Origin: Chrysomallon squamiferum
Taxonomy: Eukaryota > Mollusca > Gastropoda > Neomphalida > Peltospiridae
DNA: 64,000 nt
Direction: 5' to 3'
NCBI GenBank assembly: GCA_012295275.1
Contig: CM022665.1
Coordinates: forward strand, 10,281,476-10,345,475
Shown piece after piece: positions 1 to 9,420 of this stretch; position 1 is the stretch's first letter; every line of letters starts with the position of its first letter. A program made the position numbers and the translations under genes. The notes beneath the pieces were generated by a model. That model was given only the letters and a program-made list of their open reading frames with translations. It did no database searches and had not been told where the DNA came from.

Positions 1-247
1 ATATCCATTAAGTGGATGTCGTCACTGCAGGACTCCTGTCACGTGAGACACCGAAGGGTCCTTGGTGTTCGGTTAAGATAGAAGAGCCCCATGTGCGCAT
101 TGGGAATTAACCCTTCCTAGTAGCTGAAATTGGAGAAAATTAGTGTCAACAATAACTGTATTAGTGTAAGCTTTTATTGCAGACAGATTATAACTGCTGT
201 TCAAATTAGTACTGGCGAAAGAGGTTTTGACAGCTGCTTCATACAGA
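1..247. other. Non-coding lead-in with an E-box
   Basis: No coding sequence is recognisable. The stretch is less repetitive than what follows. It contains one GTCACGTGA E-box at 38-46, a bHLH-Zip type site that recurs near 9242 and 19003. No flanking gene can be inferred from the sequence. Confidence 0.4.
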
Positions 248-344
248 GTTGATTTGTTTAAAATAGCTGCTTTATTATCATCATCATCATTATTATTATT
301 AAAAGAAAGGTATTGATTTGTATAAAATAGCTGTATTACTGCTA

Positions 345-417
<73 letters not shown>

Positions 418-449
418 AAGAGATGTGTTGATTTATATAAAATAGCATA

Positions 450-537
<88 letters not shown>

Positions 538-538
538 A
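248..538. repeat. Compound triplet array inside a larger tandem unit
   Basis: ATT, ATC, ACT and TGC triplet runs are separated by a recurring non-repeat segment that reads GATTTRTATAAAATAGC. This segment occurs at about 250, 316 and 431, and each triplet run ends in AAAAGA. So whole units (spacer plus triplet run) were tandemly duplicated and the triplet parts then diverged in length. The asparagine- and serine-rich minus-strand ORF here is a by-product of the triplets. Confidence 0.8.
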
Positions 539-1221
539 AGAAATGTATTTCTTCTTCATATACATAAATAGGTTGGTAAACAGTTTTATACACAAACATG
601 TATTTATATAAACATAGAGAAGTAGACACATGATCAACGACATGCACATACAGACCTGCATACATATTCAACATACACTACAGAATTTGTTTACAGAATA
701 CTATACGAGTACTGAATTGCTTTTGCATAATATTTTCCATTGCAGCTGTCCTCATTAACATAATTCCTAATTAACATAACCTTCATATCAACTCATGTTA
801 CAAGTTAATCTGCAAATATTATCGCAGTTCAAACTTACAACTTGTTTGACTAGAGACAAATATTACGCTAATTTTTTTTATTGTCGTGCATAATGAGATC
901 ATTCTGTAACAACCTACACACATCAAGAATCCTTAATGGGGTTTATAATCGTAATGTTACAAGGTAATTAGGAGAAAGGGTGAATGTAAATATTATTATG
1001 AAAATAATATTTGCTTGTTAAATGCCGCTTGATAATGCTGTGCCGTTATATTCATAATATGAAGGATATTTCTGTCGAAGAGAGTGGTTAATGGGATATT
1101 TGGATGTCATGTTGGAATGACATTTTAACATCTCAGAATAAGTATTAATATATTACGAGAAAGGATCATAGATAGATAGAAAGACAGATGTATTGGGAGA
1201 GAGGGCGAGAGAAAGACAGAG

Positions 1222-1226
<5 letters not shown>
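539..1226. other. AT-rich non-coding sequence
   Basis: I see no exon, RNA gene or mobile element here. The last ~60 bases grade into the purine-rich edge of the GA array that follows. Confidence 0.4.

Positions 1227-1302
<76 letters not shown>
1227..1302. repeat. (GA)n microsatellite
   Basis: This is an uninterrupted GA dinucleotide array of about 76 bp, followed by degenerate purine-rich sequence to about 1450. The Ser-Leu-rich minus-strand ORFs across it come only from the repeat. Confidence 0.95.
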
Positions 1303-1304
<2 letters not shown>

Positions 1305-2107
1305 AACAAAAAAAACAGAAAGAGACGCACAAACGGAGAACAATAAAAACAGAGAAAGAATGAGAAAAACGGAGAGAATAAGAGAAAAGGGACAGAATGA
1401 GAGAAACAGAGATATGGAGACAGACAGATATACAGATTGAGAGATTGAGAGAGATAGATCAGTTTTATATATTTAAACAAAGACTGTGAGTCAAAGGTCA
1501 CGGCAGACTGACTGACAAGGATGAGTTGATTGTCGACCTCTAGTGACATATGGCATACAGCCACGCCCCGATTATTGCACGCCAATTAGCAACACCTCAT
1601 TAATACCTGTCATGGAACACCTTACCTGGATCTTTACCTTTTAACACCAATTAAAGGTAATTGTAAAGTATTTCAAGAGTTGCGATGAGCTTTAAGAAGA
1701 TGACCGTTATGTATGACATTGTCTTGTCCGGTTGACGCTTGACTGCGCAGAAATGACAAATAAGATTCGCCTAGCGAGATCTTTTGAAGTCGTTTTTAGA
1801 CAAACGCGTCTCCAGACACCGGCTTATGGCGAATTCGGGTTTAACAACGCGCTCGCTTCTACAGGGCAATTAAATAGGAGAGGTGCAAATATTTAGCTGA
1901 TTAAGTTAATTATCGTTTGATTTAAAATATTAGTGTCACCCGTTACGCTAAGCTTTCTTTGGTGATTATAATTATAATAATTTCCAGTTGGTGCTGTGAT
2001 TTCGATGACACCCACCTAAATATAGCATTTTTATGCCTTTGGACTATGATACCTTATCTCAACAAATAAAAAATAAAAGATGAAACGGGTTTTCATTACA
2101 AAAATAA
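1303..2107. other. Non-coding sequence, no feature recognised
   Basis: Purine-rich decay of the GA array runs to about 1450. Ordinary mixed sequence follows with a few CpG-containing words (about 1735-1870). No splice-bounded coding segment or RNA gene was identified. Confidence 0.35.
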
Positions 2108-2312
2108 AACAACAACAACAATAACAACATTATTAATAATAATATTAGTAATAACAGTACTACTACTACTACTAGTACTACTAGTACTACTACTGCTACT
2201 ACTGCTACTACTACTACTACTACTACTAATAATAATATAGTAGTATCAACAACAATAATATCAACAACAATAATAATAATAACAACAGTAGTAGTAGTAG
2301 TAATAATAATAA
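2108..2312. repeat. Compound triplet array (CAA/TAA/CTA/TAG)
   Basis: Interleaved AAC, AAT, ACT and AGT triplets run almost continuously. The Val/Ile/Leu-rich minus-strand ORF spanning it is a translation artefact. Confidence 0.85.
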
Positions 2313-3189
2313 CCCCTGGATCAGCTAAAAACAGTTTCACAATTTCCAGTGTTCTGTAACAATCTCTGTACTTGGTCAAGCACCGAGACGCGATCCCGAA
2401 ATCCGTCAGACATGATGATGTGTGTGGTTTAGTCTCAAACCACGACGTAGGAAAGGAAAGCTTTGACCAAGACTCAGTTTGTTTGTTTGTTTGTTTGGTG
2501 GCAGGCAGCTCGTTTCTCGCACGTAACACCGTCTGACATTTTCACGAGCCTGTACCACACAAAGCAGCAGGTTTACAATCGTCCCGAGTCGTTTTATTCG
2601 TCTCGGTCGGCCGAAACTCTACCCCGAAACCGACTGTAAACCCTCCCCAGATAGCGGCGACTGTTACGTGTCTTTGGATAACTTTGCGTAAAAGTTTACA
2701 TTGAATCCCGTGTTTCCAACCGTTTAATGCACTTTTATACGATCTCAGCAATAAATATATGTAACGGTGTCGCTGCGGTGAAGTAATTTTTACGAGGAGA
2801 CTCGAGGATTAGGCTTTTTTTTTTTTTTAATACAAATAATTTATTAGAGATAGCGTTTTGCGGCACGTTGACTTTTACTATAACGAATTAAATTTATTGT
2901 TGATTTATTATAATTGTGGGACTGAGGAGTAGATGTTGAAAATCATGACGGTAATGGTTAATGAAATAAAATTATATATTTAACGGTATGTGTATTTACG
3001 TGTTTCTCAGTGTGTATGTGATTAAACAACAGTCACTGTATATTAAAAAAGATAAATAAGTAAGTTAGTAAGTAAATAAAACGTTATTCGCAAAATTAAT
3101 ATTTCAAGAAGCAAATACGTTATAAAGATTGTTAAAGCAATCGTTAAAAAAAAAGAAGAAAAAAAAAAGAATAGTAATAAAATTGAAAA
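2313..3189. other. Non-coding, relatively repeat-poor island then AT-rich
   Basis: From 2320 to 2770 the sequence is more GC-balanced than its surroundings and holds small ORFs on the minus strand without recognisable domains. Four TTTG units lie near 2478-2495. From 2800 it becomes AT-rich with homopolymer runs. No gene is supported. Confidence 0.35.
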
Positions 3190-3193
3190 CGAC

Positions 3194-3239
<46 letters not shown>

Positions 3240-3531
3240 GAAAAGAGGAATCAATTTTAAAAGAATGAACAATGGTGTATTTCTGGAAACGCTAAATAAT
3301 CCATCAAAGAAATTCACCGTTTATCGATCGGCTGACCTTTGCCCTCATGGCACAATGAATATTCACATCAATCTGCGCAATTACTGAAACTCGTGTTGTG
3401 TAGAGTGTGTGCTCGAGTGAAGTTCAGGAACAAAGGAATAACGGTTACTGAGCCAACACAGAAATTACACATTGTGTTAATACGAACAATGGATGTCAGA
3501 AAAATATTTCAAATATAGAATTTCACTTCTA

Positions 3532-3582
<51 letters not shown>

Positions 3583-3605
3583 AGTAGTGGTAGTATTAAA
3601 TATTA

Positions 3606-3636
<31 letters not shown>

Positions 3637-3912
3637 AAAAACATCATCACCATCACCACCACCACAAACGACAACAACAATAGCGGTAATGTGTCTGATT
3701 TATATATATATATATATATATATTTGTGTAATAATAAAAAAAAAATAGAGTACAAAATAACAAAAGCTACTACTACAGTTACTACTATTTCTACTACTAC
3801 TACTGCTTCTACTCCTGCTACTACCACTAGTACAATTACCATAACAACAACAGCTACTACTGCTACCACCACTGCCACCACAACTGCTAATAATAATAAT
3901 AATAATAATAAA
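3190..3912. repeat. Cluster of triplet and TA arrays
   Basis: The cluster contains (AAT)n at about 3192-3236, (ATT)n at about 3533-3632 with short interruptions, (TA)n at about 3701-3724 and an ACT/AAC compound array at about 3767-3910. Unique sequence between 3240 and 3530 shows no coding signal. The Thr-rich plus ORF and Val-rich minus ORF are repeat translations. Confidence 0.85.
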
Positions 3913-5540
3913 GATCCGATTCCATAGTGATCCAAATTTTGAAAGAAATAATTAAAAAGATAATGAATAAACATCTCCATTCAGTACTTAGAGACCTTAA
4001 ACAAATGAACAACACAACACAAGTAGCAATGCACGTTATTTTACACCATGTCAATTACCGAAATGAATGTCGTCTGATCTCGTCAGCAGACGACCATTAA
4101 TCAGTTTCAACGTTCCCTTCACGATCACAATTAGTTAATTTAAAAATAACAAAGTGATCAGTAACAAGTTGGACTTATACCAAGGAATATGCTGAACCCT
4201 CGCTGTAATTAACAACACGCAGAGTACGAAAATTTCCACTACAGTCGGATTTTGGTGGACATATAAGTGACCGCGAATGAAATTAACAGAGACGATAAAC
4301 TCTGGGTTTAAAGGTTTAGGATTATCTTTCTGTGGAATAATTAAGTGATTGCGTTTTATGTAAATAATTTGTCTGCGCGATAACAGTGAATGTCAAATTG
4401 GATTTTTTGTTGTTAATTAGAAGCATGTTTATTTGTTACAACTGTTAATTACTGTCCTAATTAGTGTTTGTGTTGATACAATGCAAATCAAATGGTAGCA
4501 ACATCATAAACAAATGACTACGGCAACGACAGTTACGTCATTGGTCAATCATCAACAATCAACAGCGGTAACGGTAACGAGAGACAACAGTTGAAGAATA
4601 ATGTAATTAAAGAATAAATAAACAGACAGTCAGACAAATAAAATAAAATAAAATAAAATAAATAAATAAATAAATAAATAAATATCTGCAGTTAATAATA
4701 CGAATACAATTTTGATTTTACTGACTTTTTAAATTTGTATATTTTTTTTTAATTCTAAGTGTTTAGCATATAATATTGTTTAAGTATTCAGAAAGCTTAT
4801 AAGCTATGACAGGGAAGGAAGAAAAGATTAAAAAAAGTACTTTCATTTTTCAAAATTTTTCTTTGTTACGTTTTCTCCCGCAGTTTATTTTGATATATAT
4901 TTAAATAATTAAATCTAAGAAATAATAATTACAGTGAAGATATCTGTGAAAACAAAAGAACAAACATTTCGTAAAAGGATTACACTGAGAAACTTTTCAG
5001 AAAGTAATTTAAAAATAATTAACAAATAAATGACATGAAAATTAATAAAAAAATAAAATAAAATAACAAAGTAAAACGAAAGGAACTATATTGAATGTGC
5101 AAAGATGAAAATCAGTTAACGGGGAGATAATTTTAGGGTTCTAGTTGATGCTTGACAGTGGTTGTTTCCCCTGGATTTAAACTACTGATTGAAAATTGAT
5201 AGTACTGCACAGCTGAAGTACTATTTCTGATGTTGTGTTTATTTTTCTTCTCTGTCTTTCTTTTTAACTGGAAATCTTTGTTCTAAATAAAATATATAAA
5301 CCTAGCTGAGAATTTTAATTTCAAAAAATTATTGTGAGATGATGGATAATAATCTTTAATTAGTTATTTTATTTTTCGTTCTGTTTAATTCTATTGTTTT
5401 CAAAAAACCTAGTCTCATTTTATATCAAGAATAATACATATTTTATTTAAAATTATGATAAAAAAATGAATAAAATCGTAATGCTGTACGAAAACTAACT
5501 AACAAATAGTGCGGTGGTTATCGCACAACTTTACGCTTAA
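3913..5540. other. AT-rich upstream intergenic DNA
   Basis: Non-coding sequence 5' of the kinase-inhibitor gene. It includes (AAATA)n/(AAAT)n at about 4639-4684 and otherwise AT-rich sequence. No exon is recognisable. It could contain distal promoter elements, but none stands out. Confidence 0.4.
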
Positions 5541-5760
5541 TGAGCCGTTTGCGCGCGCCATGTCCTTCTTTCTTGTATATGAGCCCAATCTGGCTCGTGG
5601 CTAGTGTGTACTCGTCCGACCAATCAGAGGCCAGTAAACTGACAGCATTAGCATATCGATAGTCCCCATGGTTTGTCCAATGAACGCGTTGCTGATGGAC
5701 CACGTGACTGGTATTACATTCTTGTCCGGGATCTGATCGTGTATAGTAGTACACAGACAT
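5541..5760 (+). promoter_or_regulatory. Putative promoter of the CDKN1-like gene
   Basis: Composition shifts sharply from AT-rich to GC-balanced about 300 bp before the coding start. Three CCAAT boxes lie in the same orientation at 5585-5589, 5620-5624 and 5677-5681. A CACGTG E-box is at 5701-5706, and a GC-rich GCGCGCGC word at about 5551-5558 loosely resembles an E2F site without matching the consensus. Multiple CCAAT boxes, the first pair 35 bp apart, are typical of NF-Y-bound, cell-cycle-regulated promoters. No convincing TATA box is seen; a transcription start around 5720-5800 is inferred from CCAAT spacing only. If transcription starts earlier, an ATG at 5668 would open a 22-codon upstream ORF. 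Confidence 0.5.
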
Positions 5761-5858
5761 TTAAACTGCGACAGATACTCATGTTTGTGTTCGAAGGAGG
5801 CCAACGTGATTCAGTTGTAAGTTGTACACCTGGTGAAAATATTTTTACTTTTGGAGCA

Positions 5859-7311
5859 ATGCCTGAGAAGACAAGAGTTAAGCGGTGTCTGTTTGGACGA
5901 CCAAACCACGCAGTGTTGAAAAAGGAGTTACAAACGACATTAAATGAAGAAATTGACGAAGATAATCTACAACAGGAAAAATGGAATTTTGATTTCGGTT
6001 CGAACAGACCTACCATAGGCCGCTACCAATGGTCTAAAGTAGGTCCTGACCAGTACATTCCGGAATTCTACAGAAAAGGATACTATACAAAAACGAAAAC
6101 AGTCCTTGGATATTGTAGTAAACGTCCAGCTGGTGCCCCCCGCTCGACGACGCAATTGCGAGAATTGGATAACTTATCACATGGAAACGTTACTACAAAT
6201 AGTAGTGTGACGGACCACTCGGACTTGTTACAAAGTATTGAAAATGACAGTGATCTCGTTAATCGCGAGGGACACGTGTATAGTAGTAGTAGCAGTAGTA
6301 ATACTACAGCTTGCGACAACAGCACTGTGCAGTCCAAAATAACCGGTAAGTAGTGCATGACTTGTGGTTTTAGGTTTAATATTTTTTTTTTTTTTTCCCC
6401 AACTTTTCTACTGATATGATAAAACGTTTTTTTTTTTTTTGTTACTTGGAAACAGCAGTTTTCTTTTCCTTTTTATGTTTCTTATTTATTTTTAAAAAAG
6501 GTTTCTATAACTAATTTACTGAACAAACAAAGATTTTTGTTTACAATCTAAATGAAATAGTAACGGTCGTTGTAAATGGAAGTCAAGAGCTTTTTGATAG
6601 TTCGCGTGGTCGTGTTAATTTCGCCTTGTTATGTTGCGAACCACGCTTAGAACAGATTGGCGGGCATTTAAATCCCCAGTCATCTGTGTGCACATGATCA
6701 AGCTTGCACACCTTTGTTTGAATCTGGCGACACTACATCTGATTGGCAAAATACATTTTTCAAGTCGAAACATGTTCTTGTACGTTGTGTCGTGTCTTGA
6801 ATAATTGCCAACATACGGCGCCGACTTCATTCAGGCCGAATACAAGTTCATTCACGACGCGGAAATGGCGAAGTTTTTTCCTGAATTATAATAACAATAA
6901 TTAACAACACCAAATAAAGTGACTTTTATCTTTCTGCTTCCCTTTGGATCGCAACCGAAAAACTCATAATTTGACATTAGTAACGCCCACACTCTTTAAT
7001 AAAAATCAACCAACAGGGAATAAATTGTCAGTTTTTGTTTTGAAAATCAGTTTGGTCTTCTTATGAAGGGAAACGTTTTTGTAAATCTATAAAAATACTC
7101 TATCCTTACCCTGTTACGTTAATCTTTGTATAACACATGCGACATTGTGTTATTGATCGAAAAACGCATTTTAATAATGTTTGCTTGATGAATATAACTC
7201 GATTTAATATTGATTTTTCTTTCTTTTTGTTTAGATTACATAAAATCCGGAAAAAGGAAAAGAGGTTACGCCTTAGAATGGAGCATGAGCAGAAAAACAC
7301 CAAAGAAATAG
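5859..7311 (+). CDS. CDKN1/CIP-KIP family cyclin-dependent kinase inhibitor (two exons)
   Basis: The coding sequence is join(5859-6345, 7235-7311), 187 codons plus TAG. The family binds cyclin-CDK complexes in the nucleus and blocks cell-cycle entry. Residues 9-13 (RCLFG) form the cyclin-binding RxL motif, and the next ~25 residues suit the linker helix. KWNFDF (41-46), GRYQW (54-58) and PEFY (68-71) match the CDK-binding strand and the F-Y pair that inserts into the kinase ATP site. A Ser/Thr/Asn-rich disordered region follows (about 90-157, six serines at 142-147). Q158-S-K-I-T-D-Y-I165 with Lys169 is PIP-degron-like, KRKR (169-172) is a probable nuclear-localisation signal, and the C-terminus is TPKK (184-187). 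The length fits p21/p27 (164-198 residues). The ATG at 5859 is chosen because it has a purine at -3 and places RxLFG near the N-terminus, as in the family. An in-frame ATG at 5781 would add 26 residues but has weak context. I do not assign it to p21 versus p27; invertebrates often have a single ancestral member (Dacapo in flies). Confidence 0.93.
6346..7234 (+). other. Intron 1 of the CDKN1-like gene (phase 1)
   Basis: The donor is G|GTAAGT at 6345/6346 and the acceptor TTTTTGTTTAG|AT at 7234/7235, with a strong pyrimidine tract. The splice follows the first base of an Asp codon. Without splicing, translation ends at the TAG at 6351-6353, giving a 164-residue protein with the kinase-inhibitory domain but no C-terminal motifs. 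The middle (6590-6860) is markedly less AT-rich than its flanks. It holds two inverted CCAAT boxes (6656-6660, 6742-6746), the first overlapping a GGCGGG word, so it may be an intronic control element. Confidence 0.85.
7235..7311 (+). CDS. Last coding exon of the CDKN1-like gene
   Basis: This 77-nt exon completes the protein and cannot be found as an ORF in its own right. Joined to the G left by exon 1 it reads Asp163, then Tyr-Ile-Lys-Ser-Gly-KRKR, and ends Thr-Pro-Lys-Lys-stop (TAG at 7309-7311). Three functional signals of vertebrate relatives appear together: the downstream half of a PIP degron, a basic nuclear-localisation patch and a CDK-type Thr-Pro-Lys-Lys site like that around Thr187 of p27. 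The reading frame continuing across the junction into family-typical motifs is the main evidence that the splice prediction is right. A different ORF in another frame over this region (7137-7349) is a shadow. Confidence 0.85.
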
Positions 7312-9149
7312 TCTTGTCTAGATATTTATTTATCCGGGTATGTGTTTAACAATATTTGTTATTACGTTAATATAGACGTCTAGCATGTTTGATACTGTAT
7401 ATATATATATATATATGTGTGTGTGTATTTTTTCACTGTAGTAAAGATATTACGTACCTCGAAAAAAGATAATAGTTTGTCTATCAAGTTTTGTTTTGCT
7501 GTATTAATTGTACATTTTTCGTTTATACCATAAGTTTATTGTATAGTGCTTTGTAAAAATGTAAACTTCTATTTATGCACAAAGACTGCTTTCTTCTGTG
7601 GGCGCAAAATTATTCTATGAACTAGAGTATTTCAAGTGTATTCTGCACTTAACATTAGCAACTTAATTGATTTGTTCATGAGCTGTTACTAGTGAAGAAA
7701 AACGATTGCAGTAATTGATTAAAATTGTTATTTAGCTGTGTTTTCTCTGTTGCGTAGCAATTCAGACCTCCAAGGTGGCCTCATGTGTCTGTTCAGTTGT
7801 GTGTGTATTACAGACAAGAACAGTAATTTGTGATTGCACTATATTTAGGGGAAATTTTGCTTAAATTATAAAAGTGGAGCTTTATTTATTTTTGTTTTGG
7901 CATTTAAAGAAGAAGAAAAAATTATATTTATAATCATGTGGCATATACATGTTTCTGTAACTCTATCAACAATATAGATAATAGCTTTCCAACTGTCGTG
8001 TGGACTTTGCTCATCTCATCTTTTCGTCCTGTAAAGCTTGGGTGTTTGGTTTGTAAAGACCTGAAAACAATACTTTGTGGGCTTTTTTATTTTTTTTACA
8101 AAGCCGTTTTATTATGAGTGTCTTTGAGAGCAGGTTCTTTATTTACAAAAAGAAAAGGGGAGGAAAAACAAACCGCACAAAAAAAAAAAAAAGAGAACAG
8201 TTTTAGACACGAAATCAGTTATCTACAGCCTTATTACGTTATAAAACTAAATGTAAATTGGACTTTTATACATTTCATTCGGGAAAGATGATAAAAAAAA
8301 ATAAAACTACATATCAGTTTTCAAAACATAAATATTTTGTTAAAGCGGGAAATATTTAAACAAGTTTCACACAAATCGATTATGCAATTAAATGAATGGA
8401 CGTAGAGGAACAGTGCACTTTGTTGATTACGTTTATTAATTCCTGTTTTAATTATGCCGTATTTCTGGTTCATGCATATCAGTTCGTAATCAGTTTGCGT
8501 CATATAAATTTTCTCCTTATTTTACGCTGAATGTCAGGATGCCTGCGTAAATTGTTTCTCTTGCTAAGTCTATTTCATCGCCCCAACTCTGTTTTGCGTA
8601 CACTGACATGCCCTTGGCATATACGAGGACGCAGATCGCTGTTTCACTGGGGGATCAACTGCCTCATTTCCAGGCAGGGGGTTATTTCGCTTGTCAGGGT
8701 GTCATTTATTAATTGCCGGGATGTCGGGTTACACTATTTGCCGACAGTTTATTGTTTTGTGCATGAAGCCTTTCGAGTTTCATTTATCTGAATAATTGCG
8801 TTCATTTAATATCCTTATTATTTTCTTATTTTTGGAAGAGAGAGAGAGAGAAAAAAATAAAAATAAAATGTATATTTTTGGTCAGTCCAAAAATGTTTAT
8901 AGTGTAGTTCATTGCCAACGTGCTGCAGGAAAACATAGTAAAACGGACATTTGTGACCTGTCGTTGAAATAAGCCTTGCCTGCGGTCACAAAATAACTGT
9001 TCTCGAGACTCTTGCCTAGTTTGATTATTAAAATAATTTTTATTAACTGTTTTTTCAAGCGTTTGTTTTAGCGGTTAAAATTCGACAAACTTGATTACTA
9101 CTTTTACAACTTTTTAAATGTTTTGCGGTTGATAGTAAACGGCATGGGA
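7312..9149 (+). other. Probable 3' UTR and downstream non-coding DNA
   Basis: AT-rich sequence follows the stop codon. The first canonical AATAAA I see is at 8300-8305, preceded by an ATTAAA variant at 7717-7722, so the 3' end is unresolved. A TGTATATA Pumilio-type word occurs at 7396-7403 but sits at the edge of a TA/GT run. An inverted TTTCCCGC E2F word is at 8345-8352. A plus ORF at 8531-8791 has no recognisable domain. A short GA run is at 8837-8850. Confidence 0.4.
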
Positions 9150-9420
9150 ACTGGTGCCCAGAAATATACGTCTAATTTGCATAAAGCTTGACCCGCGAGG
9201 ATGCAGCAAGAAAGGCCAACGTGGATGCGCTGCAGAGCGCTGTCACGTGATAATTATTGTTACCGCAGGGCGAAGCCTTTCATTGGCTGACGGATTGGCG
9301 GTCAAAGTTAAAAGGCTGTGTTTTTTCGGGATGAAATCACGCATGTGTGACCTCGTTAGGTTAGGGCCGTACTCAGCGTACTTTTTCCCTAGGATGAGTC
9401 ACGAACTCAAAAGGCGATGA
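9150..9420. promoter_or_regulatory. Candidate cis-regulatory island
   Basis: This low-repeat, GC-balanced stretch contains an octamer ATTTGCAT (9175-9182), GTCACGTGA E-box (9242-9250), two inverted CCAAT boxes 12 bp apart (9282-9286, 9294-9298), a nuclear-receptor DR1-like GGTCAAAGTTA (9300-9310) and an AP-1 site TGAGTCA (9395-9401). Such a density contrasts with flanking AT-rich DNA. It lies about 2 kb past the kinase-inhibitor stop codon. The 88-codon plus ORF across it shows no known domain. Function is inference from motif clustering. Confidence 0.35.

Noticed and set aside
299-661. Asn/Ser-rich 'protein' (minus strand), and the many similar poly-Asn, poly-Leu, poly-Val, Ser-Leu, Arg-Glu and Tyr-Val-Cys ORFs in the window
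   Set aside because: Each coincides with a triplet, GA/CT, TA or GTAT microsatellite and is a direct translation of it.
5673-5675. Start of a 226-codon reading frame at 5673 for the kinase inhibitor
   Set aside because: The codon there is TTG, not ATG, and it lies inside the promoter-like CCAAT block. The first in-frame ATGs are at 5781 and 5859.
5518-6358. Several minus-strand ORFs over the kinase-inhibitor exon
   Set aside because: They are antisense shadows of a conserved plus-strand exon with clear family motifs and show no domain themselves.
8531-8791. 86-codon plus ORF downstream of the kinase inhibitor
   Set aside because: No domain or conserved motif; lies where a 3' UTR or intergenic DNA is expected.
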